Below, piece by piece: positions 44,258 to 51,929 of a stretch of 64,000 bases of DNA (the first letter of the stretch is position 1; each line of letters opens with the position of its first letter). The notes below the pieces were generated by a model. It saw nothing but the letters and a program-made list of their open reading frames with translations. It was not told where the DNA came from and did no database searches. This DNA comes from JAFAHD01 sp963772515 (lineage in GTDB: Bacteria; Vulcanimicrobiota; Vulcanimicrobiia; Eremiobacterales; Eremiobacteraceae). A program made the translations under genes and the position numbers. The DNA is taken from NCBI GenBank assembly GCA_963772515.1, contig CAVYXC010000003.1, positions 496,001-560,000 of the forward strand, read 5' to 3'.

Positions 44258-44271
44258 TTGGCTATGTCGCC
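44198..44271 (-). tRNA. tRNA-Cys (GCA)
   Basis: This is a cloverleaf with acceptor stem GGCGACA/TGTCGCC, anticodon stem GAGCT/AGCTC with loop CTGCAAA (anticodon GCA) and T arm GCCGG-TTCGACT-CCGGC. A T discriminator is followed by an encoded CCA at 44200-44198. It lies just upstream of recG on the same strand. Confidence 0.95.
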
Positions 44272-44386
44272 GCGAGCGTGCGCGGTTTCGGCGAACTCCG
44301 GGACGTTTCTTGCTCGTCCGGCGCGCGCTCTCTGGATTGCGTATATAATGATGATTCGCGTTTAGGCGCGCGCCGCAGCGGACCCT
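44272..44386. other. Gap with AT-rich promoter-like patch
   Basis: Between tRNA-Cys and the DUF3175 stop lies an AT-rich stretch (GTATATAATGATG near 44340) in otherwise GC-rich DNA. It is the natural place for the tRNA-Cys/recG promoter on the minus strand, but I cannot assign a -35 box. Confidence 0.35.
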
Positions 44387-44713
44387 CTAGCGACCGAAGA
44401 GCGCTCGCAGCTCGTTCTTCGCCTGCTCCAATGTCGCGCGCCGCTTCTTCGTCAGGTGTTCGCCGGCGCGATTGATGTAAAACGTCAACATCGACATCGC
44501 GGACTGATACGGCGTCCCTTTGCGCCGCGCGCTGCGTTCCGCGGAGCGCTTGAGCGATGCCGCGATCCTCTTCGGGTCGCTGCCGGCGAACACGCCGCCC
44601 TCGAGATCGAGCGCGTTGCTATGGTCGGTGACGCTTTGCGACCAGCGTCTCGCCTTCGCCGACCTGCTCGGTTTGCCGGTGCGGCCTTTCTTCTGTCCGC
44701 GTGCTTTCTTCAT
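44387..44713 (-). CDS. DUF3175 protein, small basic
   Basis: This 108-residue basic protein matches DUF3175: a Lys/Arg-rich N-terminus, ARRWSQSVTDHSNALDLEGGVF, DPKRIAASLKRSAE, GTPYQSAMSMLTFYINRAG and a final EQAKNELRALFG. The function is unknown, and the composition suggests nucleic-acid binding. I start it at the ATG at 44713. The monooxygenase frame ends at 44619, so the two same-strand genes overlap by 95 bases, which is unusual for real coding ends. Confidence 0.83.
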   Translation of the reverse strand: MKKARGQKKGRTGKPSRSAKARRWSQSVTDHSNALDLEGGVFAGSDPKRIAASLKRSAERSARRKGTPYQSAMSMLTFYINRAGEHLTKKRRATLEQAKNELRALFGR

Positions 44714-45950
44714 GTCCGTCCTGTACCCGTGTGCGCGGATCGCCCCACACATAGCGGCGGATGACGCGTTGGGCCAGCGCCTGCACCGGTGCCGTGGTTG
44801 CAAGGGGCACAAGCCACGCGATCGCGAGACGCAAGGCCCGCTCCGGACCGATCGCCAGCATGAGTCTGGGCAGTACGTTCTGCGCGCGTGCGATGCGCGC
44901 GACCCACGGCCGGCGCCGCGCTTCGATGGCAGCCAGCGCGGCGTCCAGCGACGGAGCGGCCGAATTCATTCGACCGTCGCGCATCGATAGAGCGGTCGCG
45001 AAGGCTTCGATGAGATAGCTCGCCGCGACGTACGCGTCTTCCAGCGCGACGTTGATGCCTTGCGCCCCAACCGGCGACATCGGGTGCGCCGCGTCGCCGA
45101 GCAGCAGCACGCCCGGCAGCCACCAGCGAGTCGCGATCTCACTCACGGCCGGCAAGAACGTGACGTCATCCCAGTCGCGAAGGGCGGGTGCCAATGCTGA
45201 GCGCAGCGGCTCGCTGGTCGCGGCGAGCACGCGGCCCCGAAACCGCTCGAACCCTTCAGCGCGCAATCTCGGCAACGCGCCTTTGCGCACGAGCCAGCCG
45301 ACCCGCATCGTCGTGCCGCTCGGGTACCAGAAGCAGACGTCATCGCCGCTGACGACTGCCTCATAGCGCTCTTCACATGCCGCAGGGCGCACGACCGAGC
45401 ACCAGACGACGTCGAACCCGACCCGAGCGCAATCCAACTCGATGCCCGCAGTTCGCCTGATCGTCGAAAATCTGCCGTCGAAACCCACGACGAGCGACGC
45501 GGGCATGAATCCGTCGGCGTGGCGCACCCCGACTGCGCGTCCGTTTTCAAGGACGACCTCGCGGATGGCAAGCCCGAGGTTGAGCTCAAACGCCGGGTGT
45601 CCGTCGGCCTCTTCCGCCAGAGCATCGAGAAGCTGCCGCTGTGGGATCGCGGTGACGAGCGGCTGGCCATTGCGCAAACGCAACGGCGGCGATTCGTACG
45701 TCTTGTGCGGGTTGCACAAGGTCAAACGCAGGGAGCTCGGCGACGTCCTTTCGAGCGAGCGCAGCCGCTCGCGTAGGCCGATCGCTTCCAGAATGCGCAG
45801 GCCGCCGGGCAGCAATCCGTCTCCGCGGAATTCGCGCGCGAAGCTCGCGGCTTGCTCGCAGACCCGCACCGCGATGCCGGCGCGCGCCAGCAACAGGCCC
45901 AAGGTCAATCCGCCTGGCCCGGCGCCGACGATGACGACGGGAGCCTTCAT
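44619..45950 (-). CDS. FAD-dependent monooxygenase (group A type) with palindrome insert
   Basis: This is a flavoprotein hydroxylase-like enzyme of 443 residues. The N-terminal dinucleotide fold is VVIVGAGPGGLTLGLLLARAG, with VVGFDGRFSTIR and the second FAD motif LLLGDAAHPMSPVGAQGINVALEDA. The palindromic element encodes DGRMNSAAP (residues 325-333) between two helices, just before LDAALAAIEARRRPWV. The native C-terminus is unclear: the last ~40 polar residues overlap the DUF3175 gene and may result from a lost stop. The start is the ATG at 45950. The aromatic substrate is unknown. Confidence 0.87.
   Translation of the reverse strand: MKAPVVIVGAGPGGLTLGLLLARAGIAVRVCEQAASFAREFRGDGLLPGGLRILEAIGLRERLRSLERTSPSSLRLTLCNPHKTYESPPLRLRNGQPLVTAIPQRQLLDALAEEADGHPAFELNLGLAIREVVLENGRAVGVRHADGFMPASLVVGFDGRFSTIRRTAGIELDCARVGFDVVWCSVVRPAACEERYEAVVSGDDVCFWYPSGTTMRVGWLVRKGALPRLRAEGFERFRGRVLAATSEPLRSALAPALRDWDDVTFLPAVSEIATRWWLPGVLLLGDAAHPMSPVGAQGINVALEDAYVAASYLIEAFATALSMRDGRMNSAAPSLDAALAAIEARRRPWVARIARAQNVLPRLMLAIGPERALRLAIAWLVPLATTAPVQALAQRVIRRYVWGDPRTRVQDGHEESTRTEERPHRQTEQVGEGETLVAKRHRP
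44953..44980 (-). repeat. In-frame palindromic element, copy 3 (FAD monooxygenase)
   Basis: The plus strand reads GGAGCGGCCGAAT, TC, ATTCGACCG, TCGC. Relative to copy 2 there are three substitutions, two of them at third positions of the host codons. It is read as DGRMNSAAP, in the same phase as in the nitrilase-like amidase and FabH genes. The changes keep the reading frame open and the peptide similar. Confidence 0.8.
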
Positions 45951-46047
45951 CACCGATGTCCTCCGCCGTTGCTTACAGCGACGCCTGCGCGGGCGCTCGA
46001 ACGCGCCTTTTTCTGGGCACAAGACTCAAGATGGGGGCGTTCCAGCT

Positions 46048-46911
46048 TTGAGCAAGGCCAAACCGAATACCGCGAATGACCGGACCCAGGCGCCGGCTGA
46101 TCTGCGTCTCACCAAGAGCGAGCAGCGCAAGGTCGAGGAGCTCGCTCGCCCGCGCGTCGCGATCGTCCACGAAACCATCAGGTCCGACGGCGAACGCGAA
46201 TTGCGGCGTCCACCCATCGCACTGGCGTGGTCCGGACTCGCAGCCGGACTGGCGATGGGGTTCACGCTGCTGACAACCGGCTTTCTCGCTGCGTCGCTGC
46301 CGAATGCGCCGTGGGCACATCTCATTGTGAGCCTGGGTTATCCCGTGGGTTTCGTCGTCGTGATCATGGGCCGTCAACAGCTGTTCACCGAGAACACGCT
46401 TAGTCCCGTGCTCGTCGTGCTGTACCACCGCGATATCCGCACGCTCCTCGGCATGCTGCGCTTATGGGCCATCGTACTCGTGTCGAACCTGGTGGGCGCC
46501 GCGGTGTTCGCGTGGGTGCTCGCGCACTCGGGCGCGGTCGATCAAACGGTCCAAGCGGCGTTTCGCGACCTGAGTATGACAACGATCAGCGGCGGCTTCG
46601 GCGAGCTTGTCATGCGCGGCATCTACGCAGGCTGGCTCATCGCGCTCGTCTTGTGGCTGCTGCCGGCGGCCGAATCCGCCCAACTCGCGATCATCTTCTT
46701 GTTGACGTATTTGGTCGGGATGTTCGGGTTGCCGCACTCGATCGCCGGCTCGGTCGACGCCCTCTATCTAGTCTCGACCGGCGTGCTGCCCCTCGGCGCG
46801 TTCTTCGCCAGCTTCTTGCTGCCGGTGCTGATCGGCAACGTCGTGGGCGGTGTCGGCTTGGTCGCTGCGCTCGCGCATGCGCAAGTGATTCCCGAAGACA
46901 CGAACGCGTAA
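46048..46911 (+). CDS. Formate/nitrite transporter family channel
   Basis: This 287-residue protein has a soluble N-terminal ~65 residues with many charged residues (KSEQRKVEELARPRVAI), then six or more membrane helices of the FNT fold. VVIMGRQQLFTENTLSPVL and the LPHSIAGSVDALYL helix resemble the YfdC-like branch. The family forms pentameric channels for small anions such as formate, nitrite or hydrosulfide. The start is probably TTG at 46048, preceded by a G-rich stretch, because no ATG lies before the conserved region. It stands alone before the respiratory cluster. Confidence 0.85.
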   Translation: MSKAKPNTANDRTQAPADLRLTKSEQRKVEELARPRVAIVHETIRSDGERELRRPPIALAWSGLAAGLAMGFTLLTTGFLAASLPNAPWAHLIVSLGYPVGFVVVIMGRQQLFTENTLSPVLVVLYHRDIRTLLGMLRLWAIVLVSNLVGAAVFAWVLAHSGAVDQTVQAAFRDLSMTTISGGFGELVMRGIYAGWLIALVLWLLPAAESAQLAIIFLLTYLVGMFGLPHSIAGSVDALYLVSTGVLPLGAFFASFLLPVLIGNVVGGVGLVAALAHAQVIPEDTNA

Positions 46912-46920
46912 GCGCGACCC

Positions 46921-47391
46921 TCACAAGCGGGTTTTCTTACTCCCCTTGGAACCGCGTTCGAAGAAACGCTTTGTCAGGATGACCAGGCCGAGCATCTGAA
47001 GCCATTCCGAAGTGACGTTGCCGACGACCTGACCCCACTTGGCGTTCGGATTCATCGTCGCGTACAGGACCGCCCAGCCGATGCCGGTGACGATGAGAAA
47101 GATCGATAGCGAGTGGGCCGTTATGTATCCGCCCGGGAAATTCCGGCGCCGCGGCGGTGGTTTGCTTTCGGCCGATCCGCGTTCGTAAAGGAAGCTCGTC
47201 ACGATGATGATGACGAGCGAGCCGCTCCAATCCGCGATCGCGTTGCCGAAGAACGCGCCGAGATGGGTCGCGGGATTCGAGAGCGCGTACAACACGACCC
47301 AGAGCGCAAGGATCAGCGCCACGACGATGCTCAGGGAGTGGCGCCGTACGAAGCGCCACGCGCCTTCAAAGCTTTTCGACGTAGGCGGCAA
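46921..47391 (-). CDS. Membrane protein made of two tandem repeats
   Basis: This protein of about 156 residues has four membrane helices. It consists of two equal-length repeats of about 61 residues that align without gaps: each begins HSLSI, contains a VLYA segment and a downstream NP, continues GN, and ends ERGS plus SK. The family is unknown. It lies directly after the cytochrome c gene and overlaps it slightly. No ATG is available, so a TTG at 47391 is the likely start. It may be a small accessory subunit of the oxidase, which is a guess from position. Confidence 0.6.
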   Translation of the reverse strand: MPPTSKSFEGAWRFVRRHSLSIVVALILALWVVLYALSNPATHLGAFFGNAIADWSGSLVIIIVTSFLYERGSAESKPPPRRRNFPGGYITAHSLSIFLIVTGIGWAVLYATMNPNAKWGQVVGNVTSEWLQMLGLVILTKRFFERGSKGSKKTRL

Positions 47392-47734
47392 CGTCCGCGA
47401 CGTCTTGCTCGGAGAGCGGCATCGGATAGAGCTTGGGCATGGGCGGGGCCGGGTCTTTGATCCACGCGATCGCCGCGGCGGTGTCCTTACGCCGATGTTC
47501 GCCTGCCAGCGCGGGTCCGCTGCCTCCTTCCCTGCCGGTCGAACCATGACAAACGGCGCAGTTTTCGGCGAAGATCTGAGCGCCGCGGGCCGCATCCCCA
47601 GGGGGACCGCCGGGAGAGGACGCGACTTGCGTCGCGGTCGGCGGTTGCTTCCCTGAGCATGCGGCAAGGAGAAGCGCCGTTGCCGTAAGAGTGAGACGCA
47701 CAGCGCGCGCCACGCGAGATAGCGACCGATGCAT
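47366..47734 (-). CDS. Mono-heme cytochrome c lipoprotein
   Basis: This 122-residue class I cytochrome c has one heme-binding CAVCH motif and a distal methionine near PMPKLYPMPLSE. The N-terminus is a lipoprotein signal peptide (LTATALLLAACSG), so the protein is anchored on the outer face of the cytoplasmic membrane, suited to feed electrons from the bc1 complex to the oxidase. It follows the subunit IV gene of the ctaCD oxidase set. Confidence 0.9.
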   Translation of the reverse strand: MHRSLSRVARAVRLTLTATALLLAACSGKQPPTATQVASSPGGPPGDAARGAQIFAENCAVCHGSTGREGGSGPALAGEHRRKDTAAAIAWIKDPAPPMPKLYPMPLSEQDVADVAAYVEKL

Positions 47735-47739
47735 AACGC

Positions 47740-48108
47740 TTATCTGCTTTCCGCGACCAGCGCGCCGATCGCAACGCCGAGCATGACAAGGCCGAAGCCC
47801 GCGACAACGGGCCATTGCGTCAACCCGAGCAGCAGCGCGCAGGCACCCAGCGCCGCGAGCGGCGGCCAGATGCTCCGTTGCGTGAAACGTCCGATCTCGA
47901 CAGCGCTATAGCGCGCGTGTGGATCGTCGCCGGCAAGGTCCGCGTGCCGTTCGGCGACGGTCGCATAGCCGGCCACGAATCCCAACGCGGCGCCCATGAT
48001 GCTCAAGAGCCACATGCCGGCCGGCTCGCGCGCGACGAGCCAATAGACGAGCGCGATCGACCCGCCGAAGGTCGCCGACGAGACGAACAGACGGACGCCG
48101 ACGCTCAC
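47740..48108 (-). CDS. Cytochrome c oxidase subunit IV-like membrane protein
   Basis: This 122-residue protein has four membrane helices arranged as two hairpins (ATFGGSIALVYWLV, MWLLSIMGAALGFVAGYATV, then two near the C-terminus). This small subunit follows ctaD and resembles the CtaF-type/subunit IV of actinobacterial-style oxidases. The GTG at 48108 overlaps the ctaD stop as GTGA. The assignment rests on position and topology more than on sequence signature. Confidence 0.68.
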   Translation of the reverse strand: MSVGVRLFVSSATFGGSIALVYWLVAREPAGMWLLSIMGAALGFVAGYATVAERHADLAGDDPHARYSAVEIGRFTQRSIWPPLAALGACALLLGLTQWPVVAGFGLVMLGVAIGALVAESR

Positions 48109-49733
48109 GATCGCGCCTCCGCTGCGGCCGGATGCCGCAGGTCGAACACCGGACGCTCCGAGCGGATCGGCGGCAAGCGGTCGAAGTTGTGCTCGGGCGG
48201 CGGCGACGTCGTCGCCCACTCAAGCGAGTAACCGCCCCATGGGTCATCGCCCGCCGGCTCCGCCCGTACCAGCGCCGCGATAGCGCTTGCGATGAAGATC
48301 AGGACACCAGCAGCGATGAGCGCTGCGCCGACGGTCGAGATCAGATTGAGCACGCCGAGGTCCCCGATGTTGGGGTACGTGTACACGCGGCGCGGCATCC
48401 CTTCTAAGCCCATGAAGTGCATCGGCAAGAACGCCGCGTTAAAGCCGACGAACATGAACGTGAAGCACGCGATCCCTAGGCGTTCGGAGAGCCGCACGCC
48501 GAGGATCTTCGGGAACCAGAAATACAGGGCGGCGAAGATCGCGAACAGGCTGCCGCCGCCGAGCACATAATGCAGGTGCGCGACCAGAAAGTAGCTGTCT
48601 TCTGCGTGGAAGTCGATCGGCGGCGATGCGAGCATGACGCCGCTGATGCCGCCGATGAGAAAATTGAGCAGGAAGCCGATGGTGAAGAGCATCGGCGTCG
48701 CAAGCTCGATCGAACCGCGCCACATCGTGCCGATCCAATTGAAGAATTTGATCCCGGTCGGCACGGCGATCAGGAACGAGACGGCTGAGAAAAAGGCGTT
48801 GGTGACCGCGCCGGTCGTGAACATGTGATGCGCCCAGACGCCCATCGAAAGCCCTGCGATCGCGAACGCGGATAGGACCAGTCCGACGTACCCGAAAATC
48901 GGCTTGCGCGAAAAGACCGCGACGATCTCGCTGACGACGCCGAAGTACGGCAAGATCATGATGTAGACTTCCGGGTGGCCGAAAAACCAGAACAGATGCT
49001 GGTAGAGGACCGGGCTGCCGCCGCCGGCCGGATCGAAGAAATGCCCGCCTAACGTCCGATCGAAGAACAGCATCGAGAGGTCCGTCGCCAAAGGAGGAAA
49101 CGCGACGAGGATCAACAGCGACGTCGCGATCATCTCCCAGGTGAAGATGGGGATGCGCCACATCGTCATGGCGGGAGCGCGGTAGATGAACACCGTCGTG
49201 ATGAAGTTGACGGCCGTTAGGATGGCAGAGATGCTCGTCATGAATAAGCCCGCGAGCCACAGGTTCTGGCCAAGGCCCGACCCGACGACGATGTCCGAAA
49301 GCGGCGCGAACGCCGTCCAACCTGTCGCGGCCGCCCCGCCGTTGACAGCGGCACCGGAGAGCACGGTCAAACCGCCGAGCAGAAACAGCCAGTACGTGAA
49401 CGCGTTGAGACGCGGAAACGCCATGTCGGGCGCGCCTATCTGCAGCGGGATCAGATAGTTGGCAAGCCCGAGCGCGAACGGCGCCACGAACAAGAAGATC
49501 ATCGCCGTGCCGTGCAGCGTGAATAGCTGGTCGTAGGCGTGCGGCCCGACCAGCGTATTGCCCGGAACTGCCAGTTGCGCGCGCATCGCCATCGCCATCA
49601 GTCCGGCGACGAAAAAGAACATCAACGTCGTGACCATATAGAGAATGCCGACGTGCTTGTGGTTGGTCGACGTCAGCCAGTCTCGCAGCGATGCGCGCTC
49701 GGCGCGGCCGCCGGCGCCGGCACGCTCAGCCAC
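48105..49733 (-). CDS. ctaD: Cytochrome c oxidase subunit I
   Basis: This is the catalytic heme-copper oxidase subunit, 542 residues with about 12 membrane helices. The heme and copper ligand regions are visible: FTLHGTAMIFLF (His of heme a), WFFGHPEVYIMILP (CuB His with the linked Tyr), VWAHHMFTTG (two CuB His) and DSYFLVAHLHYVLGG (heme a3 and a His). It reduces oxygen to water and pumps protons. Its N-terminus overlaps ctaC by eight bases. Confidence 0.97.
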   Translation of the reverse strand: MAERAGAGGRAERASLRDWLTSTNHKHVGILYMVTTLMFFFVAGLMAMAMRAQLAVPGNTLVGPHAYDQLFTLHGTAMIFLFVAPFALGLANYLIPLQIGAPDMAFPRLNAFTYWLFLLGGLTVLSGAAVNGGAAATGWTAFAPLSDIVVGSGLGQNLWLAGLFMTSISAILTAVNFITTVFIYRAPAMTMWRIPIFTWEMIATSLLILVAFPPLATDLSMLFFDRTLGGHFFDPAGGGSPVLYQHLFWFFGHPEVYIMILPYFGVVSEIVAVFSRKPIFGYVGLVLSAFAIAGLSMGVWAHHMFTTGAVTNAFFSAVSFLIAVPTGIKFFNWIGTMWRGSIELATPMLFTIGFLLNFLIGGISGVMLASPPIDFHAEDSYFLVAHLHYVLGGGSLFAIFAALYFWFPKILGVRLSERLGIACFTFMFVGFNAAFLPMHFMGLEGMPRRVYTYPNIGDLGVLNLISTVGAALIAAGVLIFIASAIAALVRAEPAGDDPWGGYSLEWATTSPPPEHNFDRLPPIRSERPVFDLRHPAAAEARS

Positions 49734-50418
49734 CGGCTTGTCCTTGGGCGACGGCGGCGCGCATCCATTGTTGGAACTCCGCCGCGCTCACGACGCGCAC
49801 CGTGAACACCATGTGCGCATGGTCGAGTCCGCAGAATTCTGCGCACTCGCCCCGATAGACGCCAAGGCGCTGCGGCGCGAGATCGAAATGGTTGACGATG
49901 CCCCGGATCGCATCGCGCTTGAACCAAAACGCCGGGACCCAGAACGCATGATTGACGTCGGCTGACGTCAGGTCGATCCGCGTCGTCTCGCCCGCCGGGA
50001 GGACCAGTTGCGGCGGCTGCGCCGGCGTTCCGGACACCTCGATGCCATAGCGCGGATAGACGAACCGCCACGACCAGCGAAACGCGGTGACCTCAACCGT
50101 TTGGTCGGGCGCCGGCGTGAGCTGCTCGACTTGGCCTTCGACGCGCGACGAATAGACGAAAAGCCCGGCCACTATCAGCAAGGGGATGACGGTATAGGTG
50201 ATCTCGAGTGGTGTGTTCTTGGAGAATTGCGGCGGGAGGCGATCGTCTTTGCGCCGGCTCACGAGCAACGGCCAGAGGATGAGTCCGTAGACGATGGCGG
50301 CGACGCCGAGGCCGGCGATGAGGAACAACCGCCAGTCGCCGACCAGCGCCTGCGCTTGAGTGGTGACGGCGTCTGGAAGATGCACGGTATCCCCCCCGTT
50401 GTTCGAGTACCCGAGCAT
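49726..50418 (-). CDS. ctaC: Cytochrome c oxidase subunit II
   Basis: This 230-residue CuA subunit has two N-terminal membrane helices (LFLIAGLGVAAIVYGLILW, PLEITYTVIPLLIVAGLFV). A periplasmic cupredoxin domain follows, with CuA ligands in VNHAFWVPAF and GECAEFCGLDHAHM. It takes electrons from cytochrome c. The start is ATG at 50418, although GTG at 50385 with a G-rich site just upstream is also possible. It diverges from subunit III across 69 bases, which must hold promoters for both oxidase halves. Confidence 0.95.
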   Translation of the reverse strand: MLGYSNNGGDTVHLPDAVTTQAQALVGDWRLFLIAGLGVAAIVYGLILWPLLVSRRKDDRLPPQFSKNTPLEITYTVIPLLIVAGLFVYSSRVEGQVEQLTPAPDQTVEVTAFRWSWRFVYPRYGIEVSGTPAQPPQLVLPAGETTRIDLTSADVNHAFWVPAFWFKRDAIRGIVNHFDLAPQRLGVYRGECAEFCGLDHAHMVFTVRVVSAAEFQQWMRAAVAQGQAGG

Positions 50419-50487
50419 GCGACGCGCAAACGTCGCTCCGGCGCGACGGGTTTTACATGCCAGCCTCATGGGAACGTGTGAAACGAG

Positions 50488-51117
50488 GTGAGCACGCACG
50501 TCGGCGAGATCGAGCGCGCACCGGAGCGTGCGCGTATGGACGCCGCGGACCGGCGAACAGCGGTGCCGTTGCCGATCCGCGCACACCCGCTCGTATTCGG
50601 AGTCGTCCTATTCCTAGCGTCGGAACTGATGCTGTTCGCCGCCATGTTCGCGGCATATTTCGATTTGCGCAGTTTGGCTGCCGTGTGGCCGCCGTCCGAT
50701 GTGCGCTTGCACTCGGCGGAAGCCGCGGTCGGCACGTTCGTGCTTGCGCTTTCGAGCGCGGCGGTCGTCGGGGCGGGCGTCTATCTGCGGCGCGAGGACA
50801 TCGCCGGGGCGCGCAGCGCGATCGCGGGAGCTATATTCCTTGGCGTCGCATTCCTGGCGATCGCCGTACACGGTTGGAGCACGGCCTCATTCCACATCTC
50901 GTCGCACGCGTACGGCTCGCTCTTCTACATCATGACCGGCTTTCACGCCGCCCACGTCCTCGCGGGCATCGTGCTTTTGACCGTCTTGCTCCTGGCCGTC
51001 TGCAAGCCCGCGATGCGCCTCGACGACCGCGCCGGCTTCGAAGCGATCTCCTATTATTGGCACTTCGTCTTCATCGTCTGGCTAGGCATCTGGTCGACGA
51101 TCTATCTCATCCGATGA
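50488..51117 (+). CDS. ctaE: Cytochrome c oxidase subunit III
   Basis: This 209-residue subunit III starts with GTG at 50488. It has membrane helices through HPLVFGVVLFLASELMLFAAMF, YIMTGFHAAHVLAGIVLL and the final SYYWHFVFIVWLGIWSTIYL. It stabilises the catalytic core and proton uptake. It is the first gene of the plus-strand half of the respiratory cluster, and its stop overlaps the Rieske start as ATGA. Confidence 0.92.
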   Translation: MSTHVGEIERAPERARMDAADRRTAVPLPIRAHPLVFGVVLFLASELMLFAAMFAAYFDLRSLAAVWPPSDVRLHSAEAAVGTFVLALSSAAVVGAGVYLRREDIAGARSAIAGAIFLGVAFLAIAVHGWSTASFHISSHAYGSLFYIMTGFHAAHVLAGIVLLTVLLLAVCKPAMRLDDRAGFEAISYYWHFVFIVWLGIWSTIYLIR

Positions 51118-51929
51118 GCGCGCGCAACGCGGCGGCCGCTCTGTTCGTCATTTCCGCACTGGCAAGCATCGGCTTCGCGGTCGCGTACGCGAGCGATGCA
51201 CGGGTCCTCGCGCTCGGTATCCTGCTCGCATCGGCGTTCGGCTGCATCGCGTTCGCGCTGTCCGTATGGGAGCAGCGTTTGATCGACCCGGTGCGCGTGG
51301 TCGAGGAACGTCCGCCGCTAGCGACCGAACCTCTCTCTTTCCCGTACCCCGGCAGCACCGCCCCCGTCAGCCGCCAAAACGCGCTCGTCCGTCTTCTGGC
51401 GACATGCGCGGCGCTGCTCGGAATCGCAGCATTGTTCCCGCTCGCCTCGCTCGGGCCACCCGCGAGCGTCGTGCGCGCGCGCACGAAGTGGAAGCCGAAT
51501 AGCCGCCTCGTGCGCGCTGACGGCTCGCTTGTGCGCGGCGGCGACATCGCGCTCGGCTCTGTACTGACGGTTTTTCCCGAGGGGTTCGCGGGAGACGCGC
51601 AGTCCCAGACGCTGCTGCTTCGCCTCCCGCCCGACGCGATGCAACTGCCCCCCCAGCGGCGCGACTGGGCGCCGCAGGGCTATGCGGCGTTTTCCAAGAT
51701 CTGCACGCACGCCGGCTGCCCGGTCGGATTATATCACGCGTCGGCGTATCAGCTGCTATGCCCATGCCACCAGTCGGCCTTCGATGTCATCGATGGCGCG
51801 AAACCGGTTTCCGGGCCTGCGCCGCGCCCCTTGCCGCAACTGCCGCTCGCGTTCGACGTGGACGGCTATCTGCACGCGCAAAGCGATTACCTCGAGCCGA
51901 TCGGGCCGGACGCCTGGAACCAGGCATGA
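51114..51929 (+). CDS. qcrA: Rieske iron-sulfur subunit of the bc1 complex
   Basis: This 271-residue Rieske protein has three hydrophobic N-terminal stretches, as in actinobacterial QcrA, and then the soluble 2Fe-2S domain with CTHAGC and CPCHQS ligand boxes and the PPLPQL-type proline loop. It passes electrons from quinol to the cytochrome c subunit. The ATG at 51114 overlaps the ctaE stop (ATGA), and the qcrB start follows the same way. Confidence 0.93.
   Translation: MSARNAAAALFVISALASIGFAVAYASDARVLALGILLASAFGCIAFALSVWEQRLIDPVRVVEERPPLATEPLSFPYPGSTAPVSRQNALVRLLATCAALLGIAALFPLASLGPPASVVRARTKWKPNSRLVRADGSLVRGGDIALGSVLTVFPEGFAGDAQSQTLLLRLPPDAMQLPPQRRDWAPQGYAAFSKICTHAGCPVGLYHASAYQLLCPCHQSAFDVIDGAKPVSGPAPRPLPQLPLAFDVDGYLHAQSDYLEPIGPDAWNQA

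Noticed and set aside
44335..44350. Plus-strand promoter at TATATAATG
   Set aside because: There is no suitable -35 box, and no plus-strand gene begins within 1.6 kb downstream.
44986..44998. Fourth partial palindrome copy (GAGCGGTCG) next to copy 3
   Set aside because: Nine matching bases in GC-rich DNA can arise by chance, and the phase and inner arm are not kept.
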